Below are positions 39,480 to 50,050 of a stretch of DNA of 64,000 nucleotides, piece after piece. Location: the NCBI RefSeq assembly GCF_000429365.1, contig NZ_AUBS01000001.1, forward strand, positions 310,001-374,000. Direction: 5' to 3'. Below the pieces are notes generated by a model. The model was not told where the DNA came from. It saw only the letters and a program-made list of their open reading frames with translations, and did not search any database. The DNA comes from Pseudodonghicola xiamenensis DSM 18339. Lineage in GTDB: Bacteria; Pseudomonadota; Alphaproteobacteria; Rhodobacterales; Rhodobacteraceae. Made by a program: the position numbers and the translations under genes. The stretch's first letter is position 1; each line of letters opens with the position of its first letter.

Positions 39480-40958
39480 ATGAGCAGCATTCCGACCATC
39501 CGTTTTTCCCAGCTCGATCTGTCCGATCTGGCGACGGCAGAGGGCCGTGTCTCGGTCCTGGCGACGCCCGAGGGGGGCCTGGATCGGGCGGGCCGTCGGG
39601 CCGACCGGCTGTCCCGGGGGGCGCTGAAGCGGCTGATCGAAAGCGCACAATTCACCAGGGCGAAAACCGGAGAGGTGCTGACCCTGGCCTTTCCCGCCGG
39701 CATGGCGGCCGAGGCGCTTGATGTGCTGGTGATCGACAAGAAGGCCTCGGCGCTCGAGGCGCGGCGGGCCGGTGCGGCGCTGGCCAAACGAGCCGATGGT
39801 GCGGCGATCACCCTGGCCGCGGACAGCCATAAGCGGGCCGCCGAACTGGCGCTGGGGCTGGGGCTGCGCAGCTATGGCTTTCTGGCCCACAAGACCGGCG
39901 AGGCCGCTGAAAAGACGCTGGGTGAAATCACCCTGCTGCTGCGCGATCCGGCCGCTGTCGAGGCCGAGGCGGCGCCGCTTCTTGCCGTGGCGCAAGGCGC
40001 CCATCTGACCCGCGATCTGATCAACGAACCCGCCAACGTCCTGACGACGACGGTGTTTGCCGACCGTCTGCAGGAGCTTTCGGCGCTGGGGATCGAGGTC
40101 GAGGTGCTGGAAGAACCCGATCTGGAACGGCTCGGCATGCGCATGCTGCTGAGCGTTGGCCAGGGCTCGGTCACGCCGACCAAGGTGGTGGTGATGCAGT
40201 GGAATGGCGGCGAGGCCGGCGCGGCGCCGCTGGCGCTGGTTGGCAAGGGGGTGGTATTCGACACCGGCGGCATCAGCCTGAAGCCGGGCGCCGGGATGGA
40301 AGACATGACCATGGACATGGGCGGCGCTGGCACCGTCGCCGGCACCATGATGGCCCTGGCATTGCGCAAGGCTCCGGCCAATGTCGTGGGCCTGGTGGGG
40401 CTGGTCGAAAACATGCCCTCGGGCGAGGCCACCCGGCCGGGCGATGTCGTCACCTCGATGAAGGGTGATACCGTCGAGATCATCAATACGGATGCCGAGG
40501 GGCGGCTGGTGCTGGGCGATGTGCTCTGGTACGCGCAGGAGCGTTTCGCGCCGGCGGGCGTGATCGACCTCGCCACGCTGACCGGGGCGATCATCATCGG
40601 CCTTGGTCACGAGAACGCCGGGGTGTTTTCGAATGACGACACGCTTTGCGGCAATTTCCTCAAGGCGGCGGCGGCCGAGGGCGAAGGCGCCTGGCGGATG
40701 CCGATGGGGCCGGCCTATGACCGGCAACTGAAGTCCCGCATCGCCGATATGAAGAACGTCGGTGGCCGTCCTGCAGGCTCGATCACCGCGGCGCAGTTCC
40801 TGCAGCACTTCGTGAAAGAGGACACGCCCTGGATCCACCTCGACATCGCGGGCGTGGCGCATGTCAAGGAGGATACCGCCTATGCCCCCGCCGGGGCCAC
40901 CGGCTGGGGCGTTCTGGCGCTGAACCGTCTGGTGCGGGACGCCTTCGAGGCGGGATGA
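39480..40958 (+). CDS. pepA: Leucyl aminopeptidase (M17)
   Basis: 492 residues. M17 metallopeptidase removing N-terminal residues; PepA homologues also bind DNA in site-specific recombination. The two-metal site is intact: GKGVVFDTGGISLKP at 255-269, MDMGGAG, and NTDAEGRL at 336-343. Divergent from the lpt genes as in many proteobacteria; its stop overlaps holC by 4 bp. A 238-bp intergenic region upstream contains no other gene. Confidence 0.96.
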   Translation: MSSIPTIRFSQLDLSDLATAEGRVSVLATPEGGLDRAGRRADRLSRGALKRLIESAQFTRAKTGEVLTLAFPAGMAAEALDVLVIDKKASALEARRAGAALAKRADGAAITLAADSHKRAAELALGLGLRSYGFLAHKTGEAAEKTLGEITLLLRDPAAVEAEAAPLLAVAQGAHLTRDLINEPANVLTTTVFADRLQELSALGIEVEVLEEPDLERLGMRMLLSVGQGSVTPTKVVVMQWNGGEAGAAPLALVGKGVVFDTGGISLKPGAGMEDMTMDMGGAGTVAGTMMALALRKAPANVVGLVGLVENMPSGEATRPGDVVTSMKGDTVEIINTDAEGRLVLGDVLWYAQERFAPAGVIDLATLTGAIIIGLGHENAGVFSNDDTLCGNFLKAAAAEGEGAWRMPMGPAYDRQLKSRIADMKNVGGRPAGSITAAQFLQHFVKEDTPWIHLDIAGVAHVKEDTAYAPAGATGWGVLALNRLVRDAFEAG

Positions 40959-41425
40959 GGACGATGGGCGCCGCCTTCTTCTATCACCTGACCCGGCATC
41001 CGCTGGATCACACGCTGGCGGTGCTGCTGGGCAAGGCGCGGGGGGCCGGCTGGCGTATCGCCGTGCGCGGCACAGATGCGGGGCGGATGGAATGGCTGGA
41101 TGAAAAGCTCTGGCAGGGCCCGGACGAAGGTTTCCTGGCCCATGGACTGGCCGGTGGGCCGCATGATGCGCTGCAACCGATCCTGCTGACCGCGGATCGC
41201 GGCCCGGCACTCAATGATCCCGCTTGTCTCATGACACTCGACGGCGCCGAGGTGGCGCCGGAGGAGGTCACCGCACTGGAACGGGTATGCATCCTGTTCG
41301 ACGGCCACGACCCCGAGGCGGTACAACGCGCCCGAGGGCAATGGAAGGCGCTGACCGGGGCAGGCTGTTCGGCGCAATACTGGTCCGAGGAGACGGGGCG
41401 CTGGGAGAAGAAGGCCGAACGTTAG
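40955..41425 (+). CDS. holC: DNA polymerase III subunit chi
   Basis: 156 residues of the HolC family: AAFFYHLTRHPLDHTLAVLLGKARGAGWRIAVRG near the start, then WLDEKLW, FLAHG and QPILLT. Chi links the clamp loader to SSB at the replication fork. The ATG overlaps the pepA stop (ATGA), the conserved pepA-holC pairing. The more variable C-terminal half (VTALERVCILFDGHDPEAVQRARGQWKALT) matches the family fold. Confidence 0.93.
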   Translation: MRTMGAAFFYHLTRHPLDHTLAVLLGKARGAGWRIAVRGTDAGRMEWLDEKLWQGPDEGFLAHGLAGGPHDALQPILLTADRGPALNDPACLMTLDGAEVAPEEVTALERVCILFDGHDPEAVQRARGQWKALTGAGCSAQYWSEETGRWEKKAER

Positions 41426-41433
41426 ACCGCTGT

Positions 41434-41456
41434 CCGGAAAACATGGCGTTTTCCGG
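41434..41456. terminator. Perfect hairpin between convergent holC and aspartic protease genes
   Basis: CCGGAAAAC-ATGGC-GTTTTCCGG, a 9-bp perfect stem with internal A/T tracts, 9 bp after the holC stop. No downstream T-run; a bidirectional role is likely. Confidence 0.5.
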
Positions 41457-41516
41457 TGCGGCGCCTGCATCCGTGGCTTGGGGGCCGGCCGAGGCAGAGC
41501 CGGCGGGGCCAATTCG

Positions 41517-42098
41517 TCAGCGCTGCAGCACCAGATCGCCGCCGCTGATCTCGATCTTGCCCCAGCGTTCGAGATAGGACATGCCCAGCAGGGATTTGTC
41601 CATCTCCCCCTCGTTCACCCAACCGCGCAGGTTGCGATCCTCCACCGGCCCGAGCGAGATGCGGTCAATTTTCACCGGCGCGGTGCGCACGGTGCCATTG
41701 GCGGTATTGGCGCGGCCGGAATAGGCCAGACCGGCCGTGTCGATGCCGGCGTGGCGGGCGTCCTGGGCCCTGAGCACCACGCCCGAGGCGCCGGTGTCGA
41801 TCATGAAATCGACCGGCGCGTCATTGACCAGCATGGTCAGGTAATAATGCCCGTCGGAGGCGCGCGGAACCTCGATCCGACCGCTGCTGACTGCGGCGGC
41901 CCGGCCCGGCATCACCTCGCGCCGGATGTCGTCCCACAGGCCGACGGCGGCGATCACTCCGATGAAGATCAGCCCCCAGCCGGCCAGATGCTGCAGCTTC
42001 TTGCCCAAGCCTGCGCGGTTCTGCACGAACAGCCAGAAGACCAGCACCGCCCCCAGCAGGACAAGATAGGTCAGGTTGCCGAAATTCCAGGAATCCAT
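41517..42098 (-). CDS. TIGR02281-type retropepsin-like aspartic protease
   Basis: 193 residues. Two N-terminal hydrophobic helices (LTYLVLLGAVLVFWLFV; LAGWGLIFIGVIAAVGLW) anchor a single-lobe clan AA aspartic protease with the active-site DTGAS in VDFMIDTGASGVVLRAQDA and the later SLLGMSYLERWGKIEISGGDLVLQR. As with retropepsins it would work as a dimer, here in the periplasm; substrates are unknown. Common in Rhodobacteraceae next to marC. Confidence 0.88.
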   Translation of the reverse strand: MDSWNFGNLTYLVLLGAVLVFWLFVQNRAGLGKKLQHLAGWGLIFIGVIAAVGLWDDIRREVMPGRAAAVSSGRIEVPRASDGHYYLTMLVNDAPVDFMIDTGASGVVLRAQDARHAGIDTAGLAYSGRANTANGTVRTAPVKIDRISLGPVEDRNLRGWVNEGEMDKSLLGMSYLERWGKIEISGGDLVLQR

Positions 42099-42152
42099 CG
42101 TCGCGCGCGCCTCTTCTTGATATGCCTGCTATGTAAGCGCAGCCCTGCGCTG

Positions 42153-42785
42153 TTACCAGTTCGCCAACCCGTAGGCGCGCAGCCCGTCCAGCACGAATTG
42201 TACCGACAGCGCTGCCAGCAACATGCCCAGAAGCCGGGTTACCACCACGATGCCGGTCTTGCCCAGCAGCCGCTCGAACAGCCCGGCGATCAGGAAGAGG
42301 CAAAAGAGCAGCCCCAGCACCGCCAGCATCACCGCGACAACCGTCGCCAACCCGCCCAGCCCCGGCCTTTCGCCGGCCAGCAAGATCATCGAGGCAATGG
42401 CGCCGGGGCCGGCGATCAGCGGAATGGCCAGGGGAAAGACCGAAGGGTCGGGATGATCTTCCGCCTCGCTCTGACCCTCGGCCTGATCCTCGCGTCGCTT
42501 GGTGCGGCGCTCGAACAGCATGTCGAGGGCGGTCAGGAACAGCAAGATGCCGCCGGCGATGCGGAAGGCCGGCATGGTGATGCCGACAAAACCCAGCACC
42601 GCCTCGCCGAAGGCAGCGAAGACGGTCAGCAGCACGGCAGCGACCAGACAGGCCCTCAACCCGATGCTGCGCCGTTGCCGCTGGGGCATCCCCTGCGTCA
42701 TCGCCAGGAACAGCGGCATCAGCCCGATCGGGTCGACGATCACGAAAAGCGTCGCGAAGGCTGAGATCAGAAAGGCGCTGTCCAT
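42153..42785 (-). CDS. MarC family integral membrane protein
   Basis: 210 residues, six hydrophobic helices, with LFVIVDPIGLMPLFLAMTQGM near the start and FPLAIPLIAGPGAIASMI in the middle, both MarC hallmarks. Despite the name, the family has no proven role in multiple antibiotic resistance; transport function is unknown. It follows the aspartic protease gene's promoter side; both are on the minus strand but separated by 54 bp. Confidence 0.9.
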   Translation of the reverse strand: MDSAFLISAFATLFVIVDPIGLMPLFLAMTQGMPQRQRRSIGLRACLVAAVLLTVFAAFGEAVLGFVGITMPAFRIAGGILLFLTALDMLFERRTKRREDQAEGQSEAEDHPDPSVFPLAIPLIAGPGAIASMILLAGERPGLGGLATVVAVMLAVLGLLFCLFLIAGLFERLLGKTGIVVVTRLLGMLLAALSVQFVLDGLRAYGLANW

Positions 42786-42881
42786 ATGGGTCCTTCATCG
42801 GATATTTGCCGTCCAGCTTGGCGCGGCCTGTGGCAAAAGGAAAGCCCCAGTGAGTGAGCAGATTGTCCCCTGCGGTGCAGG

Positions 42882-42961
42882 CCTCCGGCGGCCGTATTTG
42901 GGACGAAGAGAAAGGCCGCTTCTTTTTTGCGCCTTCTTCTCGTTGCAAATACGGCCGGGGG
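42882..42961. repeat. Inverted pair of GTATTTG-form intergenic repeats
   Basis: Two copies face each other: 42882-42915 (plus) and 42930-42961 (minus). The outer 12 bases CGGCCGTATTTG/CAAATACGGCCG (42889-42900/42946-42957) pair perfectly; the AGAAGAAG parts pair with some mismatches around a TTCTTTTTTGC loop. It lies between marC and the ABC-F gene (230-bp gap), otherwise empty except for GC-rich filler next to the ABC-F stop. Confidence 0.8.
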
Positions 42962-43015
42962 AAGCGCGGCAGGGCCGCGCTGGGGGCGGGAGCCCCCTGG
43001 CAGAGGGGGATGAGA

Positions 43016-44869
<1,854 letters not shown>

Positions 44870-44988
44870 GAAGCGCTCATAGCAGAGGGTTCGCGCCGCC
44901 GCCAGCGGTCAAGGGATGGTCAACCAGAACCGGGCGTGATAGCGGCGAAATGCCATCTTTCTCCCCCCTCCGTCGTCCCGAGGCTTTC

Positions 44989-46194
44989 ATGCGTCCCGCC
45001 ACCACTCCGCCCCATTTGTTGACATTGATCCTGGCCAACGCGCTATCGGTGCTGACGTTGAACATGTTCCTGCCATCGCTGGCCAAGATGGCCGAGGCCC
45101 TGAACGCGGATTACGGGCTGGTGAACCTGTCGGTCGCCGGATACCTGGCGATTTCGGCAGTGTTGCAACTGGCGATGGGGCCGCTGTCCGACCGGTATGG
45201 CCGGCGGCCGGTGATGGTGCTGACAACGGCGATTTTCGTGCTGGCGTCGGTCGGCTGTGCGCTGGCGCAGAATGTCTGGGTGTTTCTCGGGTTTCGGATG
45301 CTGCAGGCGGGGATCGTGTCGGGGCAGGTGCTGTCGCGCGCGGTGATCCGGGACATGCACGCGCCCAAGGATGCGGCGAAGATGTTGGGACATGTCGCCA
45401 TGGCAATGGCGCTGGCGCCGATGTTGGGGCCGATGCTGGGCGGGGCGCTCGACATGGCGTTCGGCTGGCGGTCCTCCTTCGTTCTTTATTCGCTGCTGGG
45501 GGCGGTGATGCTGGTGATCCTCTGGGCCGATCTGGGCGAGACCAATGCTGCGGCGGCCAGCTTCAGTTTCCGTGACCAGATCCACGATTATCCCGAATTG
45601 TTCCGCTCGCGCCGATTCTGGGGCTATAGCCTGTGCTATGCCTTCGCGGTGGCGGGATTCTTCGCTTTCATCACCGGGGCGCCGCTGGTGGCGGCCGCCT
45701 GGTACGATTTGAGCCCGGCGGCGCTGGGGCTGGGGATCGGCATCATCACCGTGGGGTTCATGGTGGGGAATTTCGTCTCGGGTCTGGTGGGCGCGCGGGC
45801 AGAGCTGGTGACAATGGTGCTGGTGGGGCGGATCTTTGCCACCCTGGGGCCGATCGGTGGCCTGGCGCTGTTCTTTTCGGGGGCCGGCACGCTTTGGGTG
45901 TTCTTCGGCTCGGCTATCGTGGTGGGCTTTGGCAACGGGCTGACCAACGCCAATGCCAACGCGGGCGTGATGTCGGTGCGTCCGCGGCTGGCGGGCAGTG
46001 CTTCGGGGTTGTCGGGGGCGATGACGGTGGCGCTGGGGGCGATTATGACCAGCCTGACCGGTGCGCTGGTGACGCCGGACCATGCGCCCTACATCGTTTT
46101 GTCGATCATGCTGGTCACCAGCGCTCTGGGGCTGATCGCGGCGCTTTATGTGCGCTGGGTGGACCGGCGCGATCCGCTGCCGCTGGGAGTGTGA
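44989..46194 (+). CDS. Bcr/CflA family multidrug efflux MFS transporter
   Basis: 401 residues, twelve helices. MFS motif [14 protein letters not shown], the antiporter motif region [21 protein letters not shown] and [24 protein letters not shown] are typical of Bcr/CflA (DHA1) drug:H+ antiporters. The start at 44989 follows GAGG; an ATG at 44950 would add 13 residues. Divergent from the ABC-F gene. Drug spectrum not predictable. Confidence 0.87.
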   Translation: MRPATTPPHLLTLILANALSVLTLNMFLPSLAKMAEALNADYGLVNLSVAGYLAISAVLQLAMGPLSDRYGRRPVMVLTTAIFVLASVGCALAQNVWVFLGFRMLQAGIVSGQVLSRAVIRDMHAPKDAAKMLGHVAMAMALAPMLGPMLGGALDMAFGWRSSFVLYSLLGAVMLVILWADLGETNAAAASFSFRDQIHDYPELFRSRRFWGYSLCYAFAVAGFFAFITGAPLVAAAWYDLSPAALGLGIGIITVGFMVGNFVSGLVGARAELVTMVLVGRIFATLGPIGGLALFFSGAGTLWVFFGSAIVVGFGNGLTNANANAGVMSVRPRLAGSASGLSGAMTVALGAIMTSLTGALVTPDHAPYIVLSIMLVTSALGLIAALYVRWVDRRDPLPLGV

Positions 46195-46312
46195 ACGCTT
46201 CGGGCGGCAGGTGGGTCAGAAGCCTTTTCAATCGCGCCCGCGCATGTTAGGCGGCGCCAATATCATCCCCGCCCGCGCTGCTGCCGGGCGACCAGTCTTA
46301 GGAGCAAGCCCC

Positions 46313-46735
46313 ATGGCACTGGAACGCACGTTCTCGATCATCAAACCCGATGCAACCCGCCGCAACCTGACCGGCAAGATCAACGCCAAATTCGAGGAAG
46401 CTGGTCTGCGCATCGTCGCCCAGAAGCGCATCCTTATGACCAAGGCGCAGGCCGGTGAATTCTACGGTGTGCACAAGGAACGTCCCTTCTACGACGAACT
46501 GTGTGAATTCATGTCGTCCGGCCCGGTCGTGGTGCAGGTTCTGGAAGGTGAAAACGCCATCGCCAAGAACCGTGAAGTGATGGGCGCCACCAACCCGGCC
46601 GATGCTGCCGCCGGCACCATCCGCGCCGAATTCGCCGAATCCGTGGGCGAGAACTCGGTCCACGGCTCGGACGCGCCGGAAACCGCGGCGGTCGAGATCG
46701 CCTATTTCTTTGCCGGCACCGAAATCGTCGGCTGA
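46313..46735 (+). CDS. ndk: Nucleoside diphosphate kinase
   Basis: 140 residues, full length. Equilibrates NTP and NDP pools through a phospho-histidine: active His in [12 protein letters not shown]. Other blocks are [30 protein letters not shown] and [16 protein letters not shown]. The start at 46313 follows AGGAGCAAGCCCC. Ends in a clear intrinsic terminator. Confidence 0.98.
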   Translation: MALERTFSIIKPDATRRNLTGKINAKFEEAGLRIVAQKRILMTKAQAGEFYGVHKERPFYDELCEFMSSGPVVVQVLEGENAIAKNREVMGATNPADAAAGTIRAEFAESVGENSVHGSDAPETAAVEIAYFFAGTEIVG

Positions 46736-46756
46736 GACGGGATCACATCCGTTTCG

Positions 46757-46787
46757 AAAGGGGGTCTTCGGGCCCCCTTTTGTTTTT
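46757..46787 (+). terminator. Intrinsic terminator of ndk
   Basis: AAAGGGGGTC-TTCG-GGCCCCCTTT with one T-G pair, a TTCG tetraloop, then TGTTTTT. 22 bp after the ndk stop. Confidence 0.92.
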
Positions 46788-46827
46788 GGGGAGGGCGCGG
46801 CGCCTCCGGGCGCATACCGGTAAGGGC

Positions 46828-47169
46828 TTATCGCCGCCGTTCGATCACCCCGATCTCGTCCAGCGCTGCCTCAAGCGCGCCAAGCGCCGGATCGCCCGTG
46901 CCGCGCACCTCGGCGCAGATGGCGTCGAAACGAACGCGCAGCGCCTTCTTCTCGTCGCCCTGACAATCGTTCCAGGGGCGCCCCTGCAACCCCATGACCA
47001 TGGCGTAATAGCCGATGAAATGCGGCCGGCTGCCGGCCTGCAACAGCCGGCGATAGGCGGCGTCCGGGCCAAGGGCGCGCAGCTCCTCGGCGGAATGGAT
47101 GCCGGCGCGGGCATAGGGGGCGACCGAGGCGGGGCCGAGATTGCGGATGGCGGAAACGGGCTCTGACAT
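46828..47169 (-). CDS. TfoX/Sxy C-terminal domain protein
   Basis: 113 residues consisting only of the TfoX_C helix-hairpin-helix-like domain: IRNLGPASVAPYARAGIHSAEELRALGPDAAYRRLL and FIGYYAMVMGLQGRPWND. The N-terminal domain of competence regulator Sxy is absent, so it is a stand-alone C-domain protein, as is common in Rhodobacteraceae. A role in natural competence is not implied. Convergent with ndk. Confidence 0.88.
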   Translation of the reverse strand: MSEPVSAIRNLGPASVAPYARAGIHSAEELRALGPDAAYRRLLQAGSRPHFIGYYAMVMGLQGRPWNDCQGDEKKALRVRFDAICAEVRGTGDPALGALEAALDEIGVIERRR

Positions 47170-47204
47170 GGGCCGACCTTAGCGCCGCGCGGGCGCGCTG
47201 CCAA

Positions 47205-47978
47205 TCAGGTGCTTGGACTGCGCAACTGGCGGCGCGGGTCGGTGTCTCCGGCCAATCCCATGACCGTCAGCGCCTCGTCCCGGCATTGAAAGATCAGCTC
47301 GCGTGTTGCGGTTTCTGCCGCCAGATCGGCGCGGGCCTCCACATGGGTCAGCACCTGGCGCCAGATCGCGGCATTCTCCTGTCGCCTCTCCGGGGTGCGG
47401 AAATCGACATGGAATTCGCGCCAGAGCAGCGCCCAGACGATATCGTTGGCATTGCTGCGGATGGTGCGCAGCAGCATTGGGCTGTCAGCGCAGAGCGCCA
47501 GCGCGGTGCCGATCCGGCCCGAGCTCAGCGCGAAGCGCATCGGTTTGCAGGTTTCCTCCCGCGCCAGCGCCTCCAGTGCCTCGACCCGGCGGCGCATCTC
47601 GGCCAGATCCGGGCCCGTCCACATCAGCGCCGCATAGCGGGCGCTGAGCCCCAGAAGAGAGGCATAGACGTTCATCGCGTCGGCCAGGGTGTCGCGGTCG
47701 AACCGGCCCACCACGGCGCCGCGTCGGGGGAAGAGATCGGCCAGCCCGCGGTTGGTCAGGATGCGCAGCGCGTCGCGGACGGGGCCGCGGCTGACTTGAT
47801 AATAGGCGGCCAGATCGGTTTCGACCAGCCGGTCGCCCTCGCTCAGTTCGCCGGCCATGATCCGTCGGGTCAGGTCATCCGAAATCCTCTCGGGCAGGTC
47901 GCGGTGGCCGCGCCAGGTCAGCGGATCGTCGGACGACTCACTCATGGCGGAACGTCGAAACGGAACGGCGGAAGGCAT
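47205..47978 (-). CDS. GntR family regulator (FCD/FadR-C type)
   Basis: 257 residues from ATG 47978, which has GAGGTGAT four bases upstream; the alternative ATG 47945 has no such sequence. N-terminal winged helix (LPERISDDLTRRIMAGELSEGDRLVETDLAAYYQVSRGPVRDALRILTNRGL) and an all-helical FCD ligand domain. FCD regulators bind carboxylic acids, often with a metal. It is divergent from the acyl-CoA ligase/carboxylase operon across a 315-bp region and is the likely local repressor, with an organic acid or its CoA ester as effector (inference). Confidence 0.9.
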   Translation of the reverse strand: MPSAVPFRRSAMSESSDDPLTWRGHRDLPERISDDLTRRIMAGELSEGDRLVETDLAAYYQVSRGPVRDALRILTNRGLADLFPRRGAVVGRFDRDTLADAMNVYASLLGLSARYAALMWTGPDLAEMRRRVEALEALAREETCKPMRFALSSGRIGTALALCADSPMLLRTIRSNANDIVWALLWREFHVDFRTPERRQENAAIWRQVLTHVEARADLAAETATRELIFQCRDEALTVMGLAGDTDPRRQLRSPST

Positions 47979-48055
47979 CGGATCACCTCGTGATACTGCG
48001 TAATGAGAATACTAACATGCTGAGATAAATCATAAAACAAATAAATTGAAGACAA

Positions 48056-48085
48056 TTGACGAAATACGGTCTTTGGTCTTACTCT
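48056..48085 (+). promoter_or_regulatory. Candidate promoter of the acyl-CoA ligase-carboxylase operon
   Basis: TTGACG (48056-48061), 18 bp, TACTCT (48080-48085), within an AT-rich segment (48000-48070) that contrasts with the surrounding GC-rich DNA. A tandem GGTCTT-T-GGTCTT lies in the spacer. No clear palindrome for the GntR protein was found. Confidence 0.4.
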
Positions 48086-48147
48086 TCCCCCGTGGCCCGC
48101 GCCCGGGGAGGAACGGGCTGGCCGCAGTCATCGGGAGGAGAAGCCTC

Positions 48148-48297
48148 ATGTCATCAGTCCGCTGCAACGCGGGCGCGGTCGGTTTCGGTCGCGCTCTGGG
48201 TTTGCTTTGCGTCGCGCGCTTGCCGTGCCCTCGGCGCGGGCCGGGCTGGGATGCTGTCCGCTTTCCCCGTCAGCCCCAAGAAAGGACCGCAGAATGA
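48148..48297 (+). CDS. Short upstream ORF (49 codons) overlapping the ligase start
   Basis: Starts at ATG 48148 with a strong GGGAGGAG 7 bases upstream and ends with TGA at 48295-48297, overlapping the ligase ATG (ATGA). The 49-residue product is Arg/Cys/Pro-rich (MSSVRCNAGAVGFG...QPQERTAE) with no recognised family. It may be a leader peptide for translational coupling or a gene remnant. The ligase has its own AAAGGA, so coupling is not strictly needed. Confidence 0.45.
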   Translation: MSSVRCNAGAVGFGRALGLLCVARLPCPRRGPGWDAVRFPRQPQERTAE

Positions 48298-50027
48298 CCC
48301 CGCCCAACGATTTTGCCCTGGCAGACACCGCGCCGCTGACCGAAGCCGAGTATCTGGCAAGGGTGCGCGCCGCCCAGGCGGCGATCTGGCCCAGGGAGGT
48401 GCCGACCGAGCCGTTCTATCCGCATGGTGAGGTCGGCATCACCGATTACCTGCGCGCCTGGGCCGCGGTGCAGCCGGACAAGGTGCTTTACAATTTCTAC
48501 GGCGGCACCCTGACCTATGGCGAGATGGACCGGCTGTCGGATCGCTTTGCTGCGCGTCTGGCCGCCGACGGCGTAAAGCCGGGCGACCGGGTGGCGGTGC
48601 TGATGGGTAATTGCCCGCAATTCGCCATCGCCTTCTTTGGTATCCTCAAGGCCGGCGCCGTGCATGTGCCGGTGAACCCGATGTTCCGCGAGGCGGAGCT
48701 GATCTATGAGCTGAACGACGCGGATGCTGAGATCATCCTGGCCGCCGACATCCTGGTGCCGCTGGTCATGGCGGTGCGCGATCAGGTCACCCTGCGCAAG
48801 ATCTATTCGACCGGCATGGCCGACTGGATCCCCGCGACCCCGGCCTTCCATTGTCCGGCCTCGATCACGTCGGGCGAGGTAACGCCGGAGGGGACCGAGG
48901 ATTTCATCAAGGCCCTGGAGGCCTGCGACGCCCCGGTGCCGCAGATTGCAACCGATCTGGATGCGGTGGCGGCGCTGAACTATACCGGCGGCACCACTGG
49001 CATGCCGAAGGGCTGTGTCCATACCCAGCGGCATATGATCTATACCGCAGCCACCACCTGCACCATGGGGGCAGAGCTGACGCAGGACAACGTGGCGATC
49101 TGCTTCCATCCGCTGTTCTGGATCGCGGGAGAGGACATGGGGCTGCTGTTCCCGGTCTTCTCGGGCTGCACCTGCATCCTGCTGGGCCGCTGGGACGTGG
49201 TCAGCTTCATGTCCGCTGTCGACCGGCTGAAACCCGATCAGGCGAGCTTGCTGGTCGACAACGCGGTCGAGGTGCTGGAGCATCCCGAGGCCAGCCGCTA
49301 CGATCTGGGTTCGATCAAGACCACGCGGGTATCCTCCTTCGTCAAGAAGCTGAACCACGACTATCGCACCCGCTGGTTCGAGCGCACTGGGTCGATCATG
49401 GCCGAAGCCGCTTGGGGTATGACCGAAACCCATACCTGCGACACCTTCACCACCGGCTTTCAGCACGACGATTGGGATCTGGACCAGCAGCCGGTCTTCG
49501 TGGGCATGCCTTGCCCGGGGACCGAGTTCAAGATTTGCGACTTCGACACCGGCGCGCTGATGCCGCTGGGGGCTGAGGGCGAGATCTGCGTGCGCTCGCC
49601 CTCGCTGCTGAGCTCCTATTGGAACAAGCCCGAGGCGACGGCGGATCTAATGCGGGGCGGCTGGCTGCATACCGGGGACATCGGCGTGCTCGATGACAAC
49701 GGGCTGCTGCATTTCCTCGGCCGCCGGAAAGAGATGCTCAAGGTCAAGGGCATGTCGGTCTTCCCGGCCGAGCTTGAGGCGATGCTGGGCCGGCATCCGG
49801 CGATAATCGGCTCGGGCGTGATCGGGCGCCCTGATGCCGACAAGGGGCAGGTGCCGGTGGCCTTCGTGACGCTCGCCGAGGGCAAGGAGGCCACCGCGGT
49901 CGAGATCGAGGCCTGGTGCGCCGATGAGATGGCCATCTACAAACGCCCGGAGGTCCGCATCGTCGCGACCCTGCCGATGACCGCCACGGGCAAGGTGAAG
50001 AAGGACGAACTGGCCAAGCTTCTGTAA
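48294..50027 (+). CDS. AMP-dependent acyl-CoA synthetase
   Basis: 577 residues, ANL superfamily. Blocks: LTYGEMDRLSDRFAARL, the ATP loop YTGGTTGMPKG at 230-240, WGMTETHTCD, GWLHTGDIGVLDDNGLLHFLGRRKEMLKVKGMSVFPAELE and catalytic Lys in TATGKVKKDEL. It activates a fatty or aromatic/branched carboxylic acid to its CoA ester via an acyl-AMP. The start at 48294 follows AAAGGA. 23 bp upstream of the carboxylase, so the CoA ester made here is a natural substrate for it. Chain specificity unknown. Confidence 0.9.
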   Translation: MTPPNDFALADTAPLTEAEYLARVRAAQAAIWPREVPTEPFYPHGEVGITDYLRAWAAVQPDKVLYNFYGGTLTYGEMDRLSDRFAARLAADGVKPGDRVAVLMGNCPQFAIAFFGILKAGAVHVPVNPMFREAELIYELNDADAEIILAADILVPLVMAVRDQVTLRKIYSTGMADWIPATPAFHCPASITSGEVTPEGTEDFIKALEACDAPVPQIATDLDAVAALNYTGGTTGMPKGCVHTQRHMIYTAATTCTMGAELTQDNVAICFHPLFWIAGEDMGLLFPVFSGCTCILLGRWDVVSFMSAVDRLKPDQASLLVDNAVEVLEHPEASRYDLGSIKTTRVSSFVKKLNHDYRTRWFERTGSIMAEAAWGMTETHTCDTFTTGFQHDDWDLDQQPVFVGMPCPGTEFKICDFDTGALMPLGAEGEICVRSPSLLSSYWNKPEATADLMRGGWLHTGDIGVLDDNGLLHFLGRRKEMLKVKGMSVFPAELEAMLGRHPAIIGSGVIGRPDADKGQVPVAFVTLAEGKEATAVEIEAWCADEMAIYKRPEVRIVATLPMTATGKVKKDELAKLL

Positions 50028-50050
50028 GCGCCGGCCGGGAGGGGACAAGA

